The notes under the pieces are model-generated. The model was not told where the DNA came from and did not search any database. It saw only the letters and a program-made list of their open reading frames with translations. A stretch of DNA of 64,000 nt, taken from NCBI GenBank assembly GCA_002500745.1, contig DLST01000020.1, positions 305,210 through 369,209 on the forward strand, written 5' to 3'. Origin of the DNA: Sphingobacterium sp. UBA7855 (GTDB lineage: Bacteria; Bacteroidota; Bacteroidia; Sphingobacteriales; Sphingobacteriaceae). Below are positions 1 to 9,420 of this stretch, piece by piece; within the stretch, counting starts at the first letter, position 1; every line of letters begins with the position of its first letter. The position numbers were made by a program, and so were the translations under genes.

Positions 1-228
1 CTACTGAATAGTGATCTCCGGTCCATTGAAAAGCTACTCAAGATCGGTCACCACACCTTACTGGCAATCAAACAAAATCTTTTTTGGGCCTTTGCATACA
101 ATATTGTCGCCATCCCGCTCGCTGCCCTTGGTTTCCTCGGCCCTATGGTGGCGGCCTTAAGCATGGCGTTTTCGAACTTAATTGTGATCGGCAATTCAGT
201 CCGTCTCCGCTTTAAGAAATTGAAATAA
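1..228 (+). CDS. C-terminal fragment of a heavy-metal (copper-type) P-type ATPase
   Basis: The reading frame is open from base 1 and ends with TAA at 226-228, so only the last 75 residues are in the window. They include a KQNLFWAFAYN-type segment and two closely spaced hydrophobic helices (AIPLAALGFLGP, then AALSMAFSNLIVIGNS). This is the C-terminal helix pair of P1B-type metal ATPases, where the AxSMxxSN stretch helps form the transmembrane metal site. The protein would export Cu+ or a related soft metal across the inner membrane. The catalytic DKTGT domain lies upstream and cannot be checked, so the metal specificity is inferred. A terminator hairpin follows 24 bp later. Confidence 0.85.
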   Translation, partial: LLNSDLRSIEKLLKIGHHTLLAIKQNLFWAFAYNIVAIPLAALGFLGPMVAALSMAFSNLIVIGNSVRLRFKKLK

Positions 229-251
229 AATTGATAGCTCATAAGTACCAT

Positions 252-278
252 GACAATCCATCGTTGATTGTCTTTTTT
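252..278 (+). terminator. Intrinsic terminator after the P-type ATPase
   Basis: A 7-bp perfect stem, GACAATC (252-258) with GATTGTC (266-272), has a 7-nt loop and is followed by six T. It separates the ATPase from gyrA. A second inverted repeat, CCTCAAA (292-298) with TTTGAGG (307-313), follows but lacks a T-run. It lies next to a TAAATTTTTGTAAC stretch (315-328) that resembles, but does not exactly match, the Bacteroidota -7 box and could serve gyrA. Confidence 0.75.
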
Positions 279-391
279 ATATATAATAGCGCCTCAAACT
301 TTCGCTTTTGAGGTTAAATTTTTGTAACTTCGCATGCGTAACAAGCCAGTTTATTGGGCTTGCTTACTAGTTTTATTGAAACCAAATTCAT

Positions 392-2977
392 ATGGCTGAA
401 GAAACAGAAAACGACAACAATCTTGTTCCGGCAAACGACCGGATTATCCCAATTAACATCGAGGATCAGATGAAGTCTGCTTACATTGACTATTCCATGT
501 CTGTCATTGTATCAAGAGCGCTCCCTGATGCACGTGATGGCATGAAGCCAGTACACAGACGTGTTCTTTATGGAATGCTGGACTTAGGGGTTACCAGTGG
601 CAAGCCTTACAAAAAGTCTGCCCGTATCGTTGGTGACGTATTAGGTAAGTATCACCCTCATGGTGATTCATCCGTTTATGACACCATGGTTCGTATGGCT
701 CAAGATTGGAGTTTACGCTATCCGTTGGTAGACGGCCAAGGTAACTACGGTTCTATTGACGGTGATCCACCTGCGGCTATGCGTTATACCGAAGCAAGAT
801 TAAAGAAAATTGCTGAAGAAATGCTATCCGATATCAACAAAGATACTGTTGATTTTCAAAATAACTTTGATGACTCTTTACAAGAGCCAACTGTTCTCCC
901 TACTCGTATTCCCAATTTGCTCGTCAATGGGGCATCTGGTATTGCAGTCGGTATGGCTACGAATATGGCGCCACATAACCTTACTGAAGTTATCGATGGT
1001 ACTGTAGCGTTCATTGAGAATCGTGATATCGAGATAGCCGAATTGATGCAACATATCAAAGGTCCTGATTTCCCTACAGGTGCACTTATCTATGGTTATG
1101 CGGGTGTTCAAGATGCCTGTAATACAGGACGGGGCCGGATTGTCATGCGGGCAAAAGCAGAGATAGAAACAACTAAATCTGGACGTGAACAGATTATCGT
1201 AACCGAAATTCCCTATCAGGTGAACAAGGCCAATATGATCGAGCGTACGGCCGAATTGGTTAACGAAAAGAAATTAGAAGGTATATCAGCCATCCGTGAT
1301 GAATCTGATCGGACAGGTATGCGCATTGTGTACGATATCAAACGTGATGCGAACGCGAACGTTGTTTTAAACAACCTGTTTAAATACACTGCACTACAGA
1401 CCTCTTTCTCAGTTAATAACATCGCTTTAGTTAAAGGAAGGCCTGTACTCATGAATCTGAAAGATATGATTCATGAATTTGTGGAACATAGACATGATGT
1501 CATCGTCAGACGTACACGCTATGAATTGGCTGAAGCAGAAAAACGTGCGCACATCCTAGAGGGATATTTGATTGCGCTGGATCATCTGGACGAGGTAATC
1601 AAATTAATTCGTAACTCCGAAACACCTGAAGATGCTCGTGTTGGATTAATGGAAAAATTTGGTCTTTCTGATCTTCAGGCCCGTGCAATTCTTGATATGA
1701 CTTTACGTCGTCTTACTGGACTGGAACGGGATAAGATCAAAGAAGAATATGCTGAATTGATGAAAACGATCGACTATTTAAAGTCAGTTTTAGAAGATGA
1801 AGATCTTCGAATGAAGATTATCAGAGATGAGTTGATTGAGATCAAAGAAAAATATGGAGACGAACGTCGATCACAGATTGTACACTCTGCTGAAGATATG
1901 CGTATGGAAGATTTTATTGATGACGAAGAAATCGTGATTACAATCTCCCACAATAGTTATGTCAAACGCACTCCACTATCTGAATACAAGCGTCAGGGCC
2001 GCGGCGGTCGCGGATCGATCGGTACAAATACACGTGAAGAGGATTTTACCGAGCACATCATTACAGCATCTGCACATAATTATATGCTCCTATTTACCGA
2101 GGCTGGTCGTTGTTTCTGGCTGAGAGCTTTTGAAATTCCGGAAGGGAGCCGCACCTCGAGAGGTCGAGCACTGCAAAATATTATCAACGTTCCAAAAGAG
2201 GAGAAAATAAAGGCGTTTATATTAGTGAAGAATTTGAAAGACCAAGAATATCTGGAAAACAACTTCATCATTATGTGTACCAAGAAAGGTACCATCAAAA
2301 AGACATCTTTAGAAGCGTATTCTCGTCCACGGGCTAACGGTATCAACGCCATTAATATCAATGAAGGAGACCAGTTGATCGAAGCTTGCTTAACTACTGG
2401 AAGCAGTGAAATCGTTATGGCACTTCGTTCTGGTAGAGCCATTCGTTTTAACGAGTCTACTGTCCGACCAATGGGAAGAACTGCGACTGGGGTACGTGGT
2501 ATCACATTATCAACTGAAAGTGATGAAGTGATTGGCATGATTAGTGTGAATGATTCCGAGACAACGGTACTGGTCGTTTCAGAAAAAGGATATGGAAAAC
2601 GTACAGACATCGAAGATTATCGGGTGACCAATCGTGGCGGTAAAGGCGTAAAAACGATCAACGTTACTGATAAAACGGGCGAACTCGTTGCCATAAAAGG
2701 CGTAACAGACGCGGAAGATTTAATGATTATCAATAAATCTGGCATCGTTATCCGTATTGCAGTTGAGGGATTAAGGGTAATGGGTAGAGCTACACAGGGT
2801 GTAAGGCTTATTAATTTAAAAGATAACGATGAGATCGCCTCTATTACAAAAGTCGATCGTGAAGAAGAACTAGAAGAGTCTGGATTGACCGAAGAGTTAA
2901 CCGAAAACGACGATTCTACTTCGGAAGAGAATAAGGAATCAAACTCCGAAGAAAGCACGGAATCAAACGAAGAATAA
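392..2977 (+). CDS. gyrA: DNA gyrase subunit A
   Basis: The 861-residue product is the DNA breakage-reunion subunit of gyrase, which introduces negative supercoils together with GyrB. The catalytic tyrosine is Y132 in AAMRYTE. The quinolone-resistance region reads [10 protein letters not shown], with Ser93 and Asp97 at the positions of E. coli Ser83 and Asp87, that is, the sensitive form. The GyrA box that separates gyrase from topoisomerase IV is present as QGRGGRG at about residues 535-541, ahead of the beta-pinwheel C-terminal domain. The protein ends in a strongly acidic Glu/Ser/Asn tail of about 40 residues. The ATG at 392 directly precedes the conserved N-terminal region. Only 7 bp separate the stop from the next gene, so the TPR genes downstream are probably co-transcribed. 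Confidence 0.98.
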   Translation: MAEETENDNNLVPANDRIIPINIEDQMKSAYIDYSMSVIVSRALPDARDGMKPVHRRVLYGMLDLGVTSGKPYKKSARIVGDVLGKYHPHGDSSVYDTMVRMAQDWSLRYPLVDGQGNYGSIDGDPPAAMRYTEARLKKIAEEMLSDINKDTVDFQNNFDDSLQEPTVLPTRIPNLLVNGASGIAVGMATNMAPHNLTEVIDGTVAFIENRDIEIAELMQHIKGPDFPTGALIYGYAGVQDACNTGRGRIVMRAKAEIETTKSGREQIIVTEIPYQVNKANMIERTAELVNEKKLEGISAIRDESDRTGMRIVYDIKRDANANVVLNNLFKYTALQTSFSVNNIALVKGRPVLMNLKDMIHEFVEHRHDVIVRRTRYELAEAEKRAHILEGYLIALDHLDEVIKLIRNSETPEDARVGLMEKFGLSDLQARAILDMTLRRLTGLERDKIKEEYAELMKTIDYLKSVLEDEDLRMKIIRDELIEIKEKYGDERRSQIVHSAEDMRMEDFIDDEEIVITISHNSYVKRTPLSEYKRQGRGGRGSIGTNTREEDFTEHIITASAHNYMLLFTEAGRCFWLRAFEIPEGSRTSRGRALQNIINVPKEEKIKAFILVKNLKDQEYLENNFIIMCTKKGTIKKTSLEAYSRPRANGINAININEGDQLIEACLTTGSSEIVMALRSGRAIRFNESTVRPMGRTATGVRGITLSTESDEVIGMISVNDSETTVLVVSEKGYGKRTDIEDYRVTNRGGKGVKTINVTDKTGELVAIKGVTDAEDLMIINKSGIVIRIAVEGLRVMGRATQGVRLINLKDNDEIASITKVDREEELEESGLTEELTENDDSTSEENKESNSEESTESNEE

Positions 2978-2984
2978 TTGACTG

Positions 2985-4085
2985 ATGAAAAACTTACTGA
3001 TATCATTTTTAATATCTGCAAGTAGTTTAACTGTTGTTGCCCAATCCAATTTGAAAGAGGGCAGCAACAGTTTTGCTTTATATACCAAAACCGGCGAGTT
3101 CAAAAATCTTGAAAACGCACGGAAATTTGCAGACGCGGCTTTTCAATCAAAGAAAGATTCTGCTTCTGTCAACAATAATCTTTTAAGAGCATTGGTGTAT
3201 AGTTCCTTGGCGGTTGCAGACTCAACAAGGAAACAACAATATAAGACGGATCCTATTGATATATCCATCAAATCGCTTAAGCTTCTGGATCAAAAAAAAG
3301 CACGCCGAAATTTTCCTGCTGAAATGGATTATGTTCGTCAAAATTTAGCCGGGGCCATCTCCTATCAGGCAGGCATTGCTTTAAAGGATGGTAAATTTGA
3401 TAAAGCTTATAAGGCATATCTTCGAATAGATTCTCTTGGATTCAAAAATAATGATCTTAAATATAATCTCGCCGTACTTTCGGGTAAGAATAAAGATTAT
3501 ATGAACTCAATCAAATATTATAATGAGCTTATTAAGAGTGATCAACCTAAGCCCAATTACTATCTTGAATTGGCACATATTTATTCTCTAGGAGGTACTA
3601 AACAGGATGTTTTAAACGTTCTTGAAAAAGGACATGTTGCATTTCCTGAAAATAAGCAGATACTTTTTAGGTTGATTGATGTCTACTCGGCTAATCATTC
3701 TTATGATGCAATACTGAATGTTATCGCTGACGCTATCCGTTTGGAGCCAGAAAATGTGGAATTGAACTATATCGCTGGCTATTCCTACGAAAATGCCAAT
3801 GACATCAAAAAGGCCAAGGAATATTATAACAACGTATTGCGATTGGATCCGAATAATTACGAGTCTAATCTTGCCTTAGGGCTTATCAATCTGGAAACTT
3901 TATTAAAGGAACCTACGAATCAGGATATACAAGAATTAACTATTGAATACCTGTTGAAAGCGAATGAAATCAAACCTTATGATGTCAATGCGCTCAAAGC
4001 CTTGGCGAAATATTATACGCTTATTGACGATGCATCGCAATTAGACAGGGTGAATTTATTATTGAATCAATTAACAGTTAAATAG
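2985..4085 (+). CDS. Exported tetratricopeptide-repeat protein
   Basis: The 366-residue protein has a signal peptide (hydrophobic run ending ...LTVVAQ, cleavage near residue 20). It then consists almost entirely of helical TPR units, for example the stretch around YIAGYSYENANDIKKAKEYY followed by an LDPNN turn. No catalytic domain is visible, so it is probably a periplasmic protein-protein scaffold. It starts 7 bp after gyrA and its stop is 2 bp before the next TPR gene, so the three genes look like one transcript ending at the hairpin at 5276-5307. This gene arrangement is familiar in Bacteroidota, but the partner proteins are unknown to me. Confidence 0.85.
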   Translation: MKNLLISFLISASSLTVVAQSNLKEGSNSFALYTKTGEFKNLENARKFADAAFQSKKDSASVNNNLLRALVYSSLAVADSTRKQQYKTDPIDISIKSLKLLDQKKARRNFPAEMDYVRQNLAGAISYQAGIALKDGKFDKAYKAYLRIDSLGFKNNDLKYNLAVLSGKNKDYMNSIKYYNELIKSDQPKPNYYLELAHIYSLGGTKQDVLNVLEKGHVAFPENKQILFRLIDVYSANHSYDAILNVIADAIRLEPENVELNYIAGYSYENANDIKKAKEYYNNVLRLDPNNYESNLALGLINLETLLKEPTNQDIQELTIEYLLKANEIKPYDVNALKALAKYYTLIDDASQLDRVNLLLNQLTVK

Positions 4086-4087
4086 AT

Positions 4088-5260
4088 ATGAATTTAAAAT
4101 CTCTATTATTATTAGCCGCAATGGGTACTGTATGTACCTCAGTTTCTTTTGCGCAAACCGGTAATATAAAAAAGGCGAAAACTGGCCTAGCAAAATTTCA
4201 AGAATTGAAAGATGCTGGTACGGTGCAGTTGGGTTTGCCCAACCTGAAATCTGCAAAGGAAGCTATTGATGCTGCTGTAGTCAACGAAAAAACGAAAGAT
4301 AACGCCGAGGCGTGGACAGTGTATGCGTTAGTAAATGCTAATCTTTCGACAATTGATAAATCTGCTGAATTGGCTAAATTGGCTGAAGACGGAATTACTA
4401 AAGCAAAACAATTGGATACAGATGGTACTAATAAAGCCAATATTACGGTTGCAGAACAAATTTTAGGACAATATAACTTCAATTTAGGTGCTGAAGAATA
4501 TCAAGCTCAAAAATATGCTGATTCGTATAGCTCTTTTACAAAAGCATTGACTTATCTTCCTGGCGATACGTTAGTAACCTACTACAGTGGAGTTGCGGCA
4601 TTATCGAACAAAGATTATAAAAATGCAATTGAACGCTACAAAGAATTGATTCCAAGAAAAGATTTCTCTTCGCATAAGACAATTATGGTAGACTTACCTA
4701 AATTATATCTAACTATGCAAGATACTACATCTGCGTTGGAATATGCAAAAAAAGCAGCTGAAGCTTATCCTGATGACAACGCAGCCATGACCCAGAATAT
4801 TGAGCTGAATTTAATTACAGGTCATGAAAAGGAAACAATTGATGCTATTACAGCGCAATTAGCGAAAGATCCTAACAATAAAAGCTTAAATTATTACCTA
4901 GGCATCGCGCAATCGTCTGCAAAAAATGATGAGGCTGCAGTTGCAGCGTACAAGAAGGCATTAGAAATCGATCCAAACTTTTTTGAGGCAAATACAAATT
5001 TAGCGATCACGTTGATGAATAAAACACGTGAGAAATTAAATGTTGTTAATAATAATAGAAAGTTAACACAAGCACAGTATGATGCTGAATTAAATAAGAT
5101 TAAAGCCGAATTAAAGCCAGTGCTTCCTTATTTAGAAAAAGCAGTTTCTTTACAGCCTAAAAATGTAGATGCATTAACGAATTTGAAGAATTATTATATC
5201 TTTATGCAGGATGAAGCTAAAACTGCCGAAATCAATGCTAAGATCAAAGAAGTAGAATAA
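4088..5260 (+). CDS. Exported tetratricopeptide-repeat protein
   Basis: The 390-residue product has a signal peptide (MNLKSLLLLAAMG... ending SVSFAQ, cleavage near residue 23). Several TPR motifs follow; the clearest is the unit containing YYLGIAQSSAKNDEAAVAAY and the EIDPNF turn. The segment around residues 310-330 is a lysine/asparagine-rich insert (NVVNNNRKLTQAQYDAELNK) between repeats. It resembles its upstream neighbour in layout, which suggests an old duplication, though the two differ clearly in sequence. Its function is unknown; a periplasmic scaffold role is inferred from the signal peptide and repeats. The gene ends 15 bp before a strong terminator. Confidence 0.85.
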   Translation: MNLKSLLLLAAMGTVCTSVSFAQTGNIKKAKTGLAKFQELKDAGTVQLGLPNLKSAKEAIDAAVVNEKTKDNAEAWTVYALVNANLSTIDKSAELAKLAEDGITKAKQLDTDGTNKANITVAEQILGQYNFNLGAEEYQAQKYADSYSSFTKALTYLPGDTLVTYYSGVAALSNKDYKNAIERYKELIPRKDFSSHKTIMVDLPKLYLTMQDTTSALEYAKKAAEAYPDDNAAMTQNIELNLITGHEKETIDAITAQLAKDPNNKSLNYYLGIAQSSAKNDEAAVAAYKKALEIDPNFFEANTNLAITLMNKTREKLNVVNNNRKLTQAQYDAELNKIKAELKPVLPYLEKAVSLQPKNVDALTNLKNYYIFMQDEAKTAEINAKIKEVE

Positions 5261-5275
5261 AAAGCAAACATTCAT

Positions 5276-5307
5276 AAAAAAACCGCATCCTAGGATGCGG
5301 TTTTTTT
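5276..5307. terminator. Bidirectional terminator between the gyrA operon and the FKBP gene
   Basis: AACCGCATCC (5281-5290) pairs with GGATGCGGTT (5293-5302) around a TA, flanked by A5 on the left and T7 on the right. The U-tract therefore exists for transcripts from either direction, as expected between convergent genes. Confidence 0.92.
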
Positions 5308-5323
5308 ATGAATATTATTTGTG

Positions 5324-5761
5324 CTAACCTATAATGGCAATTAACTCAATTTGAAATAATAAAGTACATTGCCCTCCCCTTCCAGATACCAACTCCTCCT
5401 TTCCATAAGCCAAATTTGGCGGAAGGCATACCTCCCAAATAGATCCTACTGGCATCATTGAAATTGCTTCTTGCCACCCCCCTATCAGCTCATTGATATA
5501 GAACGTTTCGGGACACTTGCGTTTATAGGAACTATCAAATACAGTACCGTCTAGAAGTTCACCCTTGTAATGACAAATAACCTTTGCAGACTTTTTAGGT
5601 ATTTGCCCGCCGCCTGTTGTCAACACCCTATAGTGCAGACCAGAGGGGCATACAATGACACCTTCCTGCTGTGCATGCTTTTCCAAAAATATCTTTCCCT
5701 CCTCAATATTTCTCTCTGCCAGTCCCGTGGAATTTAACTTGTTTTTCTTTTTCTGAACCAA
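5324..5761 (-). CDS. FKBP-type peptidyl-prolyl cis-trans isomerase
   Basis: The 145-residue protein has an N-terminal helix of the FKBP22/FklB kind (EEGKIFLEKHAQQEGV) and then one FKBP domain. Its hallmarks are SGLHYRVL, YKGELLDGTVFDSS, the WQEAISMMPVGS segment that stands for the usual GW.e.l..M..G, LAYG and a final beta strand (LLFQIELIAI). No signal peptide is present, so it is probably cytosolic, unlike most Bacteroidota FKBPs, which are lipoproteins. It catalyses proline isomerisation during folding. The only available start is TTG at 5761: there is no ATG in the N-terminal 90 residues, and an in-frame stop lies about 20 bp upstream. It converges on the gyrA operon and shares its terminator. 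Confidence 0.85.
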   Translation of the reverse strand: MVQKKKNKLNSTGLAERNIEEGKIFLEKHAQQEGVIVCPSGLHYRVLTTGGGQIPKKSAKVICHYKGELLDGTVFDSSYKRKCPETFYINELIGGWQEAISMMPVGSIWEVCLPPNLAYGKEELVSGRGGQCTLLFQIELIAIIG

Positions 5762-5874
5762 AACTTGATTGATTAAAATTCAATATTACCACCTATTCTT
5801 TATACGCCCAAAATAACATCTTTTTGTTCTCTTTACGAAGAAAGAATACGTTTTTGTTCATGATAGAAAATCGG

Positions 5875-6285
5875 TTATAAAAGCTCAGCATTTAACGTTT
5901 TTTCAAAAGTAAATGCCCTACTTACAGGGCAGTTTTCTTTAGCCTTCTGCGCTATTGTTTGAAAAGTAGATTCGTCTATTGAAGGAACTTTCGCTTTCAA
6001 CTCCAGTTCAGACCGTACAATGGAGCCATTTTCCATAACAATAGTCGATACAGTGGTCAACTCATCAGGAGCAAAACCTTCCTCAGAAAGATAGGCGCTC
6101 AATTGCATAGTAAAGCATCCTGCATGCGCTGCAGCCAATAACTCTTCAGGATTTGTTCCGACACCATTTTCAAACCGTGTTGAATAGGAATACTGTGTTT
6201 GATCTAAAACTGTACTATCGGTAGTCAGACTACCTTTTCCTTCTTTAAGATTGCCATTCCATTGGGCTGTTGCTTTTCTTCTCAT
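5875..6285 (-). CDS. OsmC/Ohr-family peroxiredoxin
   Basis: The 136-residue protein starts [18 protein letters not shown] and contains the OsmC-type sequence [16 protein letters not shown]. The two redox cysteines are Cys57 and Cys119 (ENCPVSRA). Members of this family reduce organic hydroperoxides and bring electrons in through dithiols. The first motif (AAAHAGC..M) fits the OsmC subfamily better than Ohr. It is cytosolic and monocistronic, with FKBP downstream on the same strand after a 113-bp gap. The ATG at 6285 gives the expected full length. No clear promoter box is visible upstream. Confidence 0.92.
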   Translation of the reverse strand: MRRKATAQWNGNLKEGKGSLTTDSTVLDQTQYSYSTRFENGVGTNPEELLAAAHAGCFTMQLSAYLSEEGFAPDELTTVSTIVMENGSIVRSELELKAKVPSIDESTFQTIAQKAKENCPVSRAFTFEKTLNAELL

Positions 6286-6464
6286 GTTTTCTACAATAAA
6301 ATATTTAAACTAATGCTATAACATAAATTTACCTTGTCGGCTATTCTAGCCTTTCAGGTACCTTTATAGAACAAATGGCTGTTGAAAAAGTTGTGTTCCA
6401 TTTCACAAATTCATGTCGCATTCCCACCAATTGATACGTTAACTATCGTATTAAAACTAAACTC

Positions 6465-6716
6465 ATGAACAAACTATACTTTATTTTTATCGTTGTACAT
6501 ATGCTCTTCTCCTGCAAAACCCGTCAACTTGATCAACAGGTTTTAATACGAGACTGTCCCGAAGAAAAAATAATCAACAAAATACCTGGCCCTCCAGTAA
6601 AAGGCGAGGCCGAAAAAATGTACTACATCTATCAGGGTAAACGAGTTTCCCCGAAGCAATTTGATCAGCAATGGCTCGAAAAGAATTGTGATGTTAAGGA
6701 GACAGTTGTTTATTGA
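6465..6716 (+). CDS. Small lipoprotein of unknown function
   Basis: The 83-residue product has a short hydrophobic N-terminus ending in the lipobox-like HMLFSC, with Cys17 as the lipidation site. A charged domain follows that contains two further cysteines (RDCPEE and EKNCDV) and the stretch EKMYYIYQGKRVSPKQFDQQWLEKNC. I do not recognise the family. The second half resembles the short YxYxGKxVSxxxFD modules seen in other small Bacteroidota lipoproteins, but that is only an impression. It stands alone ahead of the MFS gene, whose own -7 box begins 30 bp after this stop. Confidence 0.65.
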   Translation: MNKLYFIFIVVHMLFSCKTRQLDQQVLIRDCPEEKIINKIPGPPVKGEAEKMYYIYQGKRVSPKQFDQQWLEKNCDVKETVVY

Positions 6717-6745
6717 TTTAATTTCAAATAATAAGCTTAAAGACG

Positions 6746-6753
6746 TATTTTTG
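6746..6753 (+). promoter_or_regulatory. -7 box for the MFS transporter
   Basis: TATTTTTG matches the Bacteroidota -7 consensus TAnnTTTG exactly. No good -33 TTG lies at the expected distance. The transcript would start near 6759, which excludes the TTG codon at 6661 as the transporter's start and supports the ATG at 6769. Confidence 0.5.
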
Positions 6754-6768
6754 CCTAAAATTTTTAAG

Positions 6769-7953
6769 ATGACAGTTTCTCTTCGGGAGGTCAATCAAAA
6801 GATTTTAGGCTATGTTTCTTTAACCTTCCTCGGTTATTTCACCATCGGCCTATCACTTGCTACCCTACCCATTTTTATTCACCAGACTTTGGGATTTAAC
6901 ACAATTGTCGCCGGACTGGTCATTAGCATTCAATACATTGCTACTTTTTTACTTCGGGGTTATGCCGGAAAAATAGTTGATACGAAGGGACCGAAAGTTT
7001 CTGTTTTGCGGAGTATGCTATTTTTTGGCATGTCTGGTATACTGCTTCTGCTTGTTTTCCTATTTAAATCACAGCCCTTTATCAGTTTAGGTCTGTTGCT
7101 AATCACCAGATTACTGACTGGAATTGCTGAGGGTATGGTTGGTGCCAGCCCCATAAATTGGGCACTTATGGAACTCGGTGATGAGTATGCGGCTAAAGCG
7201 ATCTCGTTCAATGGCATAGCAAGTTATGGCGCATTGGCCATTGGTGCTCCCTTAGGTGTCCTGATGGTAGATCATATCAGTTACGAAGCTTTAGGCGTGC
7301 TAACAATTGTTGTGGGTCTATTTGGCTATGTATACTGTCGCTCAAAAACACCTTACCGGGTTGTTCGAAAAAGGACGGAAACGGTTAGCTTCAAACGGAT
7401 ATTACTTTTAGTAGCTCCGTTTGGAATCTGTCTTGCTCTGGGTGGACTTGGCTTCGGAAGTATCTCGACTTTCATGACACTCTATTATGAGCATTTCGAC
7501 TGGCAAAATGGAGCTTCCTGTTTAACGGTATTTGGAGTCTTCTTTATCTTGACCAGACTTGTATTCAATAAAGTTATTGATCAATATGGTGGTTTAAAAG
7601 TCGCGTTGCTGAGTCTTTTTGTTGAATCATTAGGATTATTACTAATTGCTACAGTGATAAACCCCATTTGGACTTTATTAGGGGCAGCATTGACCGGTCT
7701 TGGTTTTTCACTAGTCTTTCCTGCGCTTGGTGTTGAAGCGATTAAAAGAGTCGACCAAAGCCAACAGGGGTCGGCATTAGCAGCCTATGGCCTATTTATT
7801 GATATTTCTTTGGGAATTACAGGACCTCTGATCGGTCTTGTGGCAAACAATATAGGCATGGACGCTATCTATCCTTTTAGTTCGATCATGGTTGCTATAG
7901 GTTTTGCGGTGGTTGGAAACCTCATTTATACGAAAAGAAAAGCACTTGCTTAG
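6769..7953 (+). CDS. MFS transporter, YhhS family
   Basis: The 394-residue, 12-helix major facilitator closely follows the E. coli YhhS pattern. Shared segments include GYFTIGLSLATLPIF, AGLVISIQYIATFLLR, the loop-2/3 G...D..G.K motif (AGKIVDTKGPK), SFNGIASYGALAIGAPLGV and GFSLVFPALGVEAIKRV. YhhS is an inner-membrane drug/proton antiporter implicated in export of small organic molecules; the substrate here is unknown. A longer in-frame reading would start at TTG 6661, but that overlaps the preceding lipoprotein gene and the promoter, so I take ATG 6769. It is separated from the convergent fabV by a bidirectional terminator. Confidence 0.9.
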   Translation: MTVSLREVNQKILGYVSLTFLGYFTIGLSLATLPIFIHQTLGFNTIVAGLVISIQYIATFLLRGYAGKIVDTKGPKVSVLRSMLFFGMSGILLLLVFLFKSQPFISLGLLLITRLLTGIAEGMVGASPINWALMELGDEYAAKAISFNGIASYGALAIGAPLGVLMVDHISYEALGVLTIVVGLFGYVYCRSKTPYRVVRKRTETVSFKRILLLVAPFGICLALGGLGFGSISTFMTLYYEHFDWQNGASCLTVFGVFFILTRLVFNKVIDQYGGLKVALLSLFVESLGLLLIATVINPIWTLLGAALTGLGFSLVFPALGVEAIKRVDQSQQGSALAAYGLFIDISLGITGPLIGLVANNIGMDAIYPFSSIMVAIGFAVVGNLIYTKRKALA

Positions 7954-8000
7954 CGGTAGCACGAGCGCATAAAAGTAGTTTATGAAATCTGTATTTCATA

Positions 8001-8039
8001 AAAAAGCGGCTGAATTTTCACTTATCAGCCGCTTTTTTT
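8001..8039. terminator. Bidirectional terminator between the MFS gene and fabV
   Basis: AAAAAGCGGCTGA (8001-8013) pairs perfectly with TCAGCCGCTTTTT (8025-8037) around an 11-nt loop. There is a T-run on one side and an A-run on the other, so it can stop transcripts from both directions. Confidence 0.93.
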
Positions 8040-8056
8040 ATGCGAATTCGCAGATT

Positions 8057-9259
8057 TTAGCTTTCGATGCTGGGCACTCCAACAACTTCATTTGTATCTG
8101 CGTTGTAATCGATACCGTCGAAATTGAAACCGAACAAATTGAAAAACTCATTGCGATAGCCTTCAATATCCGAAATCTCTGCTAAATTTTCAGTGGTTGC
8201 TTTTTCCCATAATGCTGCAACTTCTGCCTGAACATCCGGACGCATCTCCAAATCGTCAACACGAATACGGCCATTTTCATCGAGGGAAACTTTTCCGTCA
8301 GCTGTATATAGGCGCTCAGCGAATAAACGTTGCATTTGCTCAATTGTGCCCTCGTGGATACCTTTTTCTTTCATCACTTTATACAAAAGAGAAATATACA
8401 AAGGAACAACGGGAATAGCCGAGCTTGATTGCGTAACCAAGGCCTTGTTAACCGATACATAAGAAACCCCATGAATATCACTCAAAATAGCGTTGATTGC
8501 AGGTACTGTTCCTTCTAAATCATCTTTAGCACGGCCAATAGTGCCATTACGATAAATCGGATAAGTAAGTTCAGGTCCTATATAAGAGTAGGCGACAGTT
8601 TTCGCACCCTCAGCCAATACGCCAGCAGCTTTAAGATCTTCAATCCAAAACTTCCAGTCTTCTCCACCCATTACTGCTACTGTATTGGCAATATCTTCTT
8701 CATTTTCGACAGGTTGAATAGTAATATCTGAAATTACGCCTGTATGAAAATCTACAGTCTTATTGGTAAAAGGCTCTTGTATTGGTTTCAAAACAGAAGC
8801 ATGCGCGACACCAGTTTTCGGGTGAGTACGGCGTGGTGAAGCCAAACTGTAAACCACTAAATCAACCTGTCCTAAATCTTGTTTAATAAGTTCAATAGTT
8901 TGCTTTTTCACTTCATCAGAAAAAGCATCACCATTAATGCTTTTGGCATACAATCCAGCCTCATGCGCCTCTTTCTCAAAAGCTGCAGAATTGTACCATC
9001 CGGCAGTACCTGGTTTGCCTTCGGCTGCAGGCTTTTCGAAAAATACGCCGATCGTAGCAGCTCCAGAACCAAATGCTGCCGAAATCCGAGATGCAATACC
9101 AAATCCGGTTGAAGCGCCGATTACCAATACTTTTTTTGGACCATTCGCGATTTCACCTTTGGATTTTACGTATTCAATTTGATTTTTAATGTTTTGCGCA
9201 GCCCCTTGTGGATGCGAGGTTAAACAAATAAAACCTCTAGTTCTTGGTTGTATAATCAT
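8057..9259 (-). CDS. fabV: Trans-2-enoyl-CoA/enoyl-ACP reductase (NADH)
   Basis: The 400-residue protein begins MIIQPRTRGFICLTSHPQGA, the typical FabV N-terminus. It carries the NADH-binding GASTGFGIASR loop (residues 48-58) and the FabV-specific active site Y-X8-K, with Tyr236 and Lys245. It reduces the trans-2 double bond in the last step of fatty-acid elongation and is known as a triclosan-insensitive enoyl reductase. An upstream in-frame extension of 27 residues (from 9340) is rejected because it is not FabV-like and the family N-terminus aligns at 9259. I see no FabI elsewhere in this window. The gene is monocistronic and converges on the MFS transporter. Confidence 0.97.
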   Translation of the reverse strand: MIIQPRTRGFICLTSHPQGAAQNIKNQIEYVKSKGEIANGPKKVLVIGASTGFGIASRISAAFGSGAATIGVFFEKPAAEGKPGTAGWYNSAAFEKEAHEAGLYAKSINGDAFSDEVKKQTIELIKQDLGQVDLVVYSLASPRRTHPKTGVAHASVLKPIQEPFTNKTVDFHTGVISDITIQPVENEEDIANTVAVMGGEDWKFWIEDLKAAGVLAEGAKTVAYSYIGPELTYPIYRNGTIGRAKDDLEGTVPAINAILSDIHGVSYVSVNKALVTQSSSAIPVVPLYISLLYKVMKEKGIHEGTIEQMQRLFAERLYTADGKVSLDENGRIRVDDLEMRPDVQAEVAALWEKATTENLAEISDIEGYRNEFFNLFGFNFDGIDYNADTNEVVGVPSIES

Positions 9260-9420
9260 CTTGATTAATTTTCTTACTACTTGCTTTATTGAATAGGCAA
9301 AATAAGGAATTTTAAATGAGAAAATCGTGATAAAAATCAATTACTTTTTGTTTCATTTTCAATTAAAGAGGCATTTGCTTACTTTCACAAATTGAAGTAT
9401 AGATCCTTTTCACTTTAATT

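Noticed and set aside
2080..2610. 176-codon open frame on the minus strand inside gyrA
   Set aside because: It is fully antisense to conserved gyrA sequence, has no recognisable domain, and its composition is that of a reverse-complement shadow.
6661..6768. N-terminal extension of the MFS transporter from a TTG at 6661
   Set aside because: It would overlap the preceding lipoprotein gene and the -7 box, and YhhS-family proteins start near the ATG at 6769.
7982..8185. 67-codon plus-strand frame between the MFS gene and fabV
   Set aside because: It begins inside the bidirectional terminator region and runs into the fabV 3' end in antisense; nothing supports translation.
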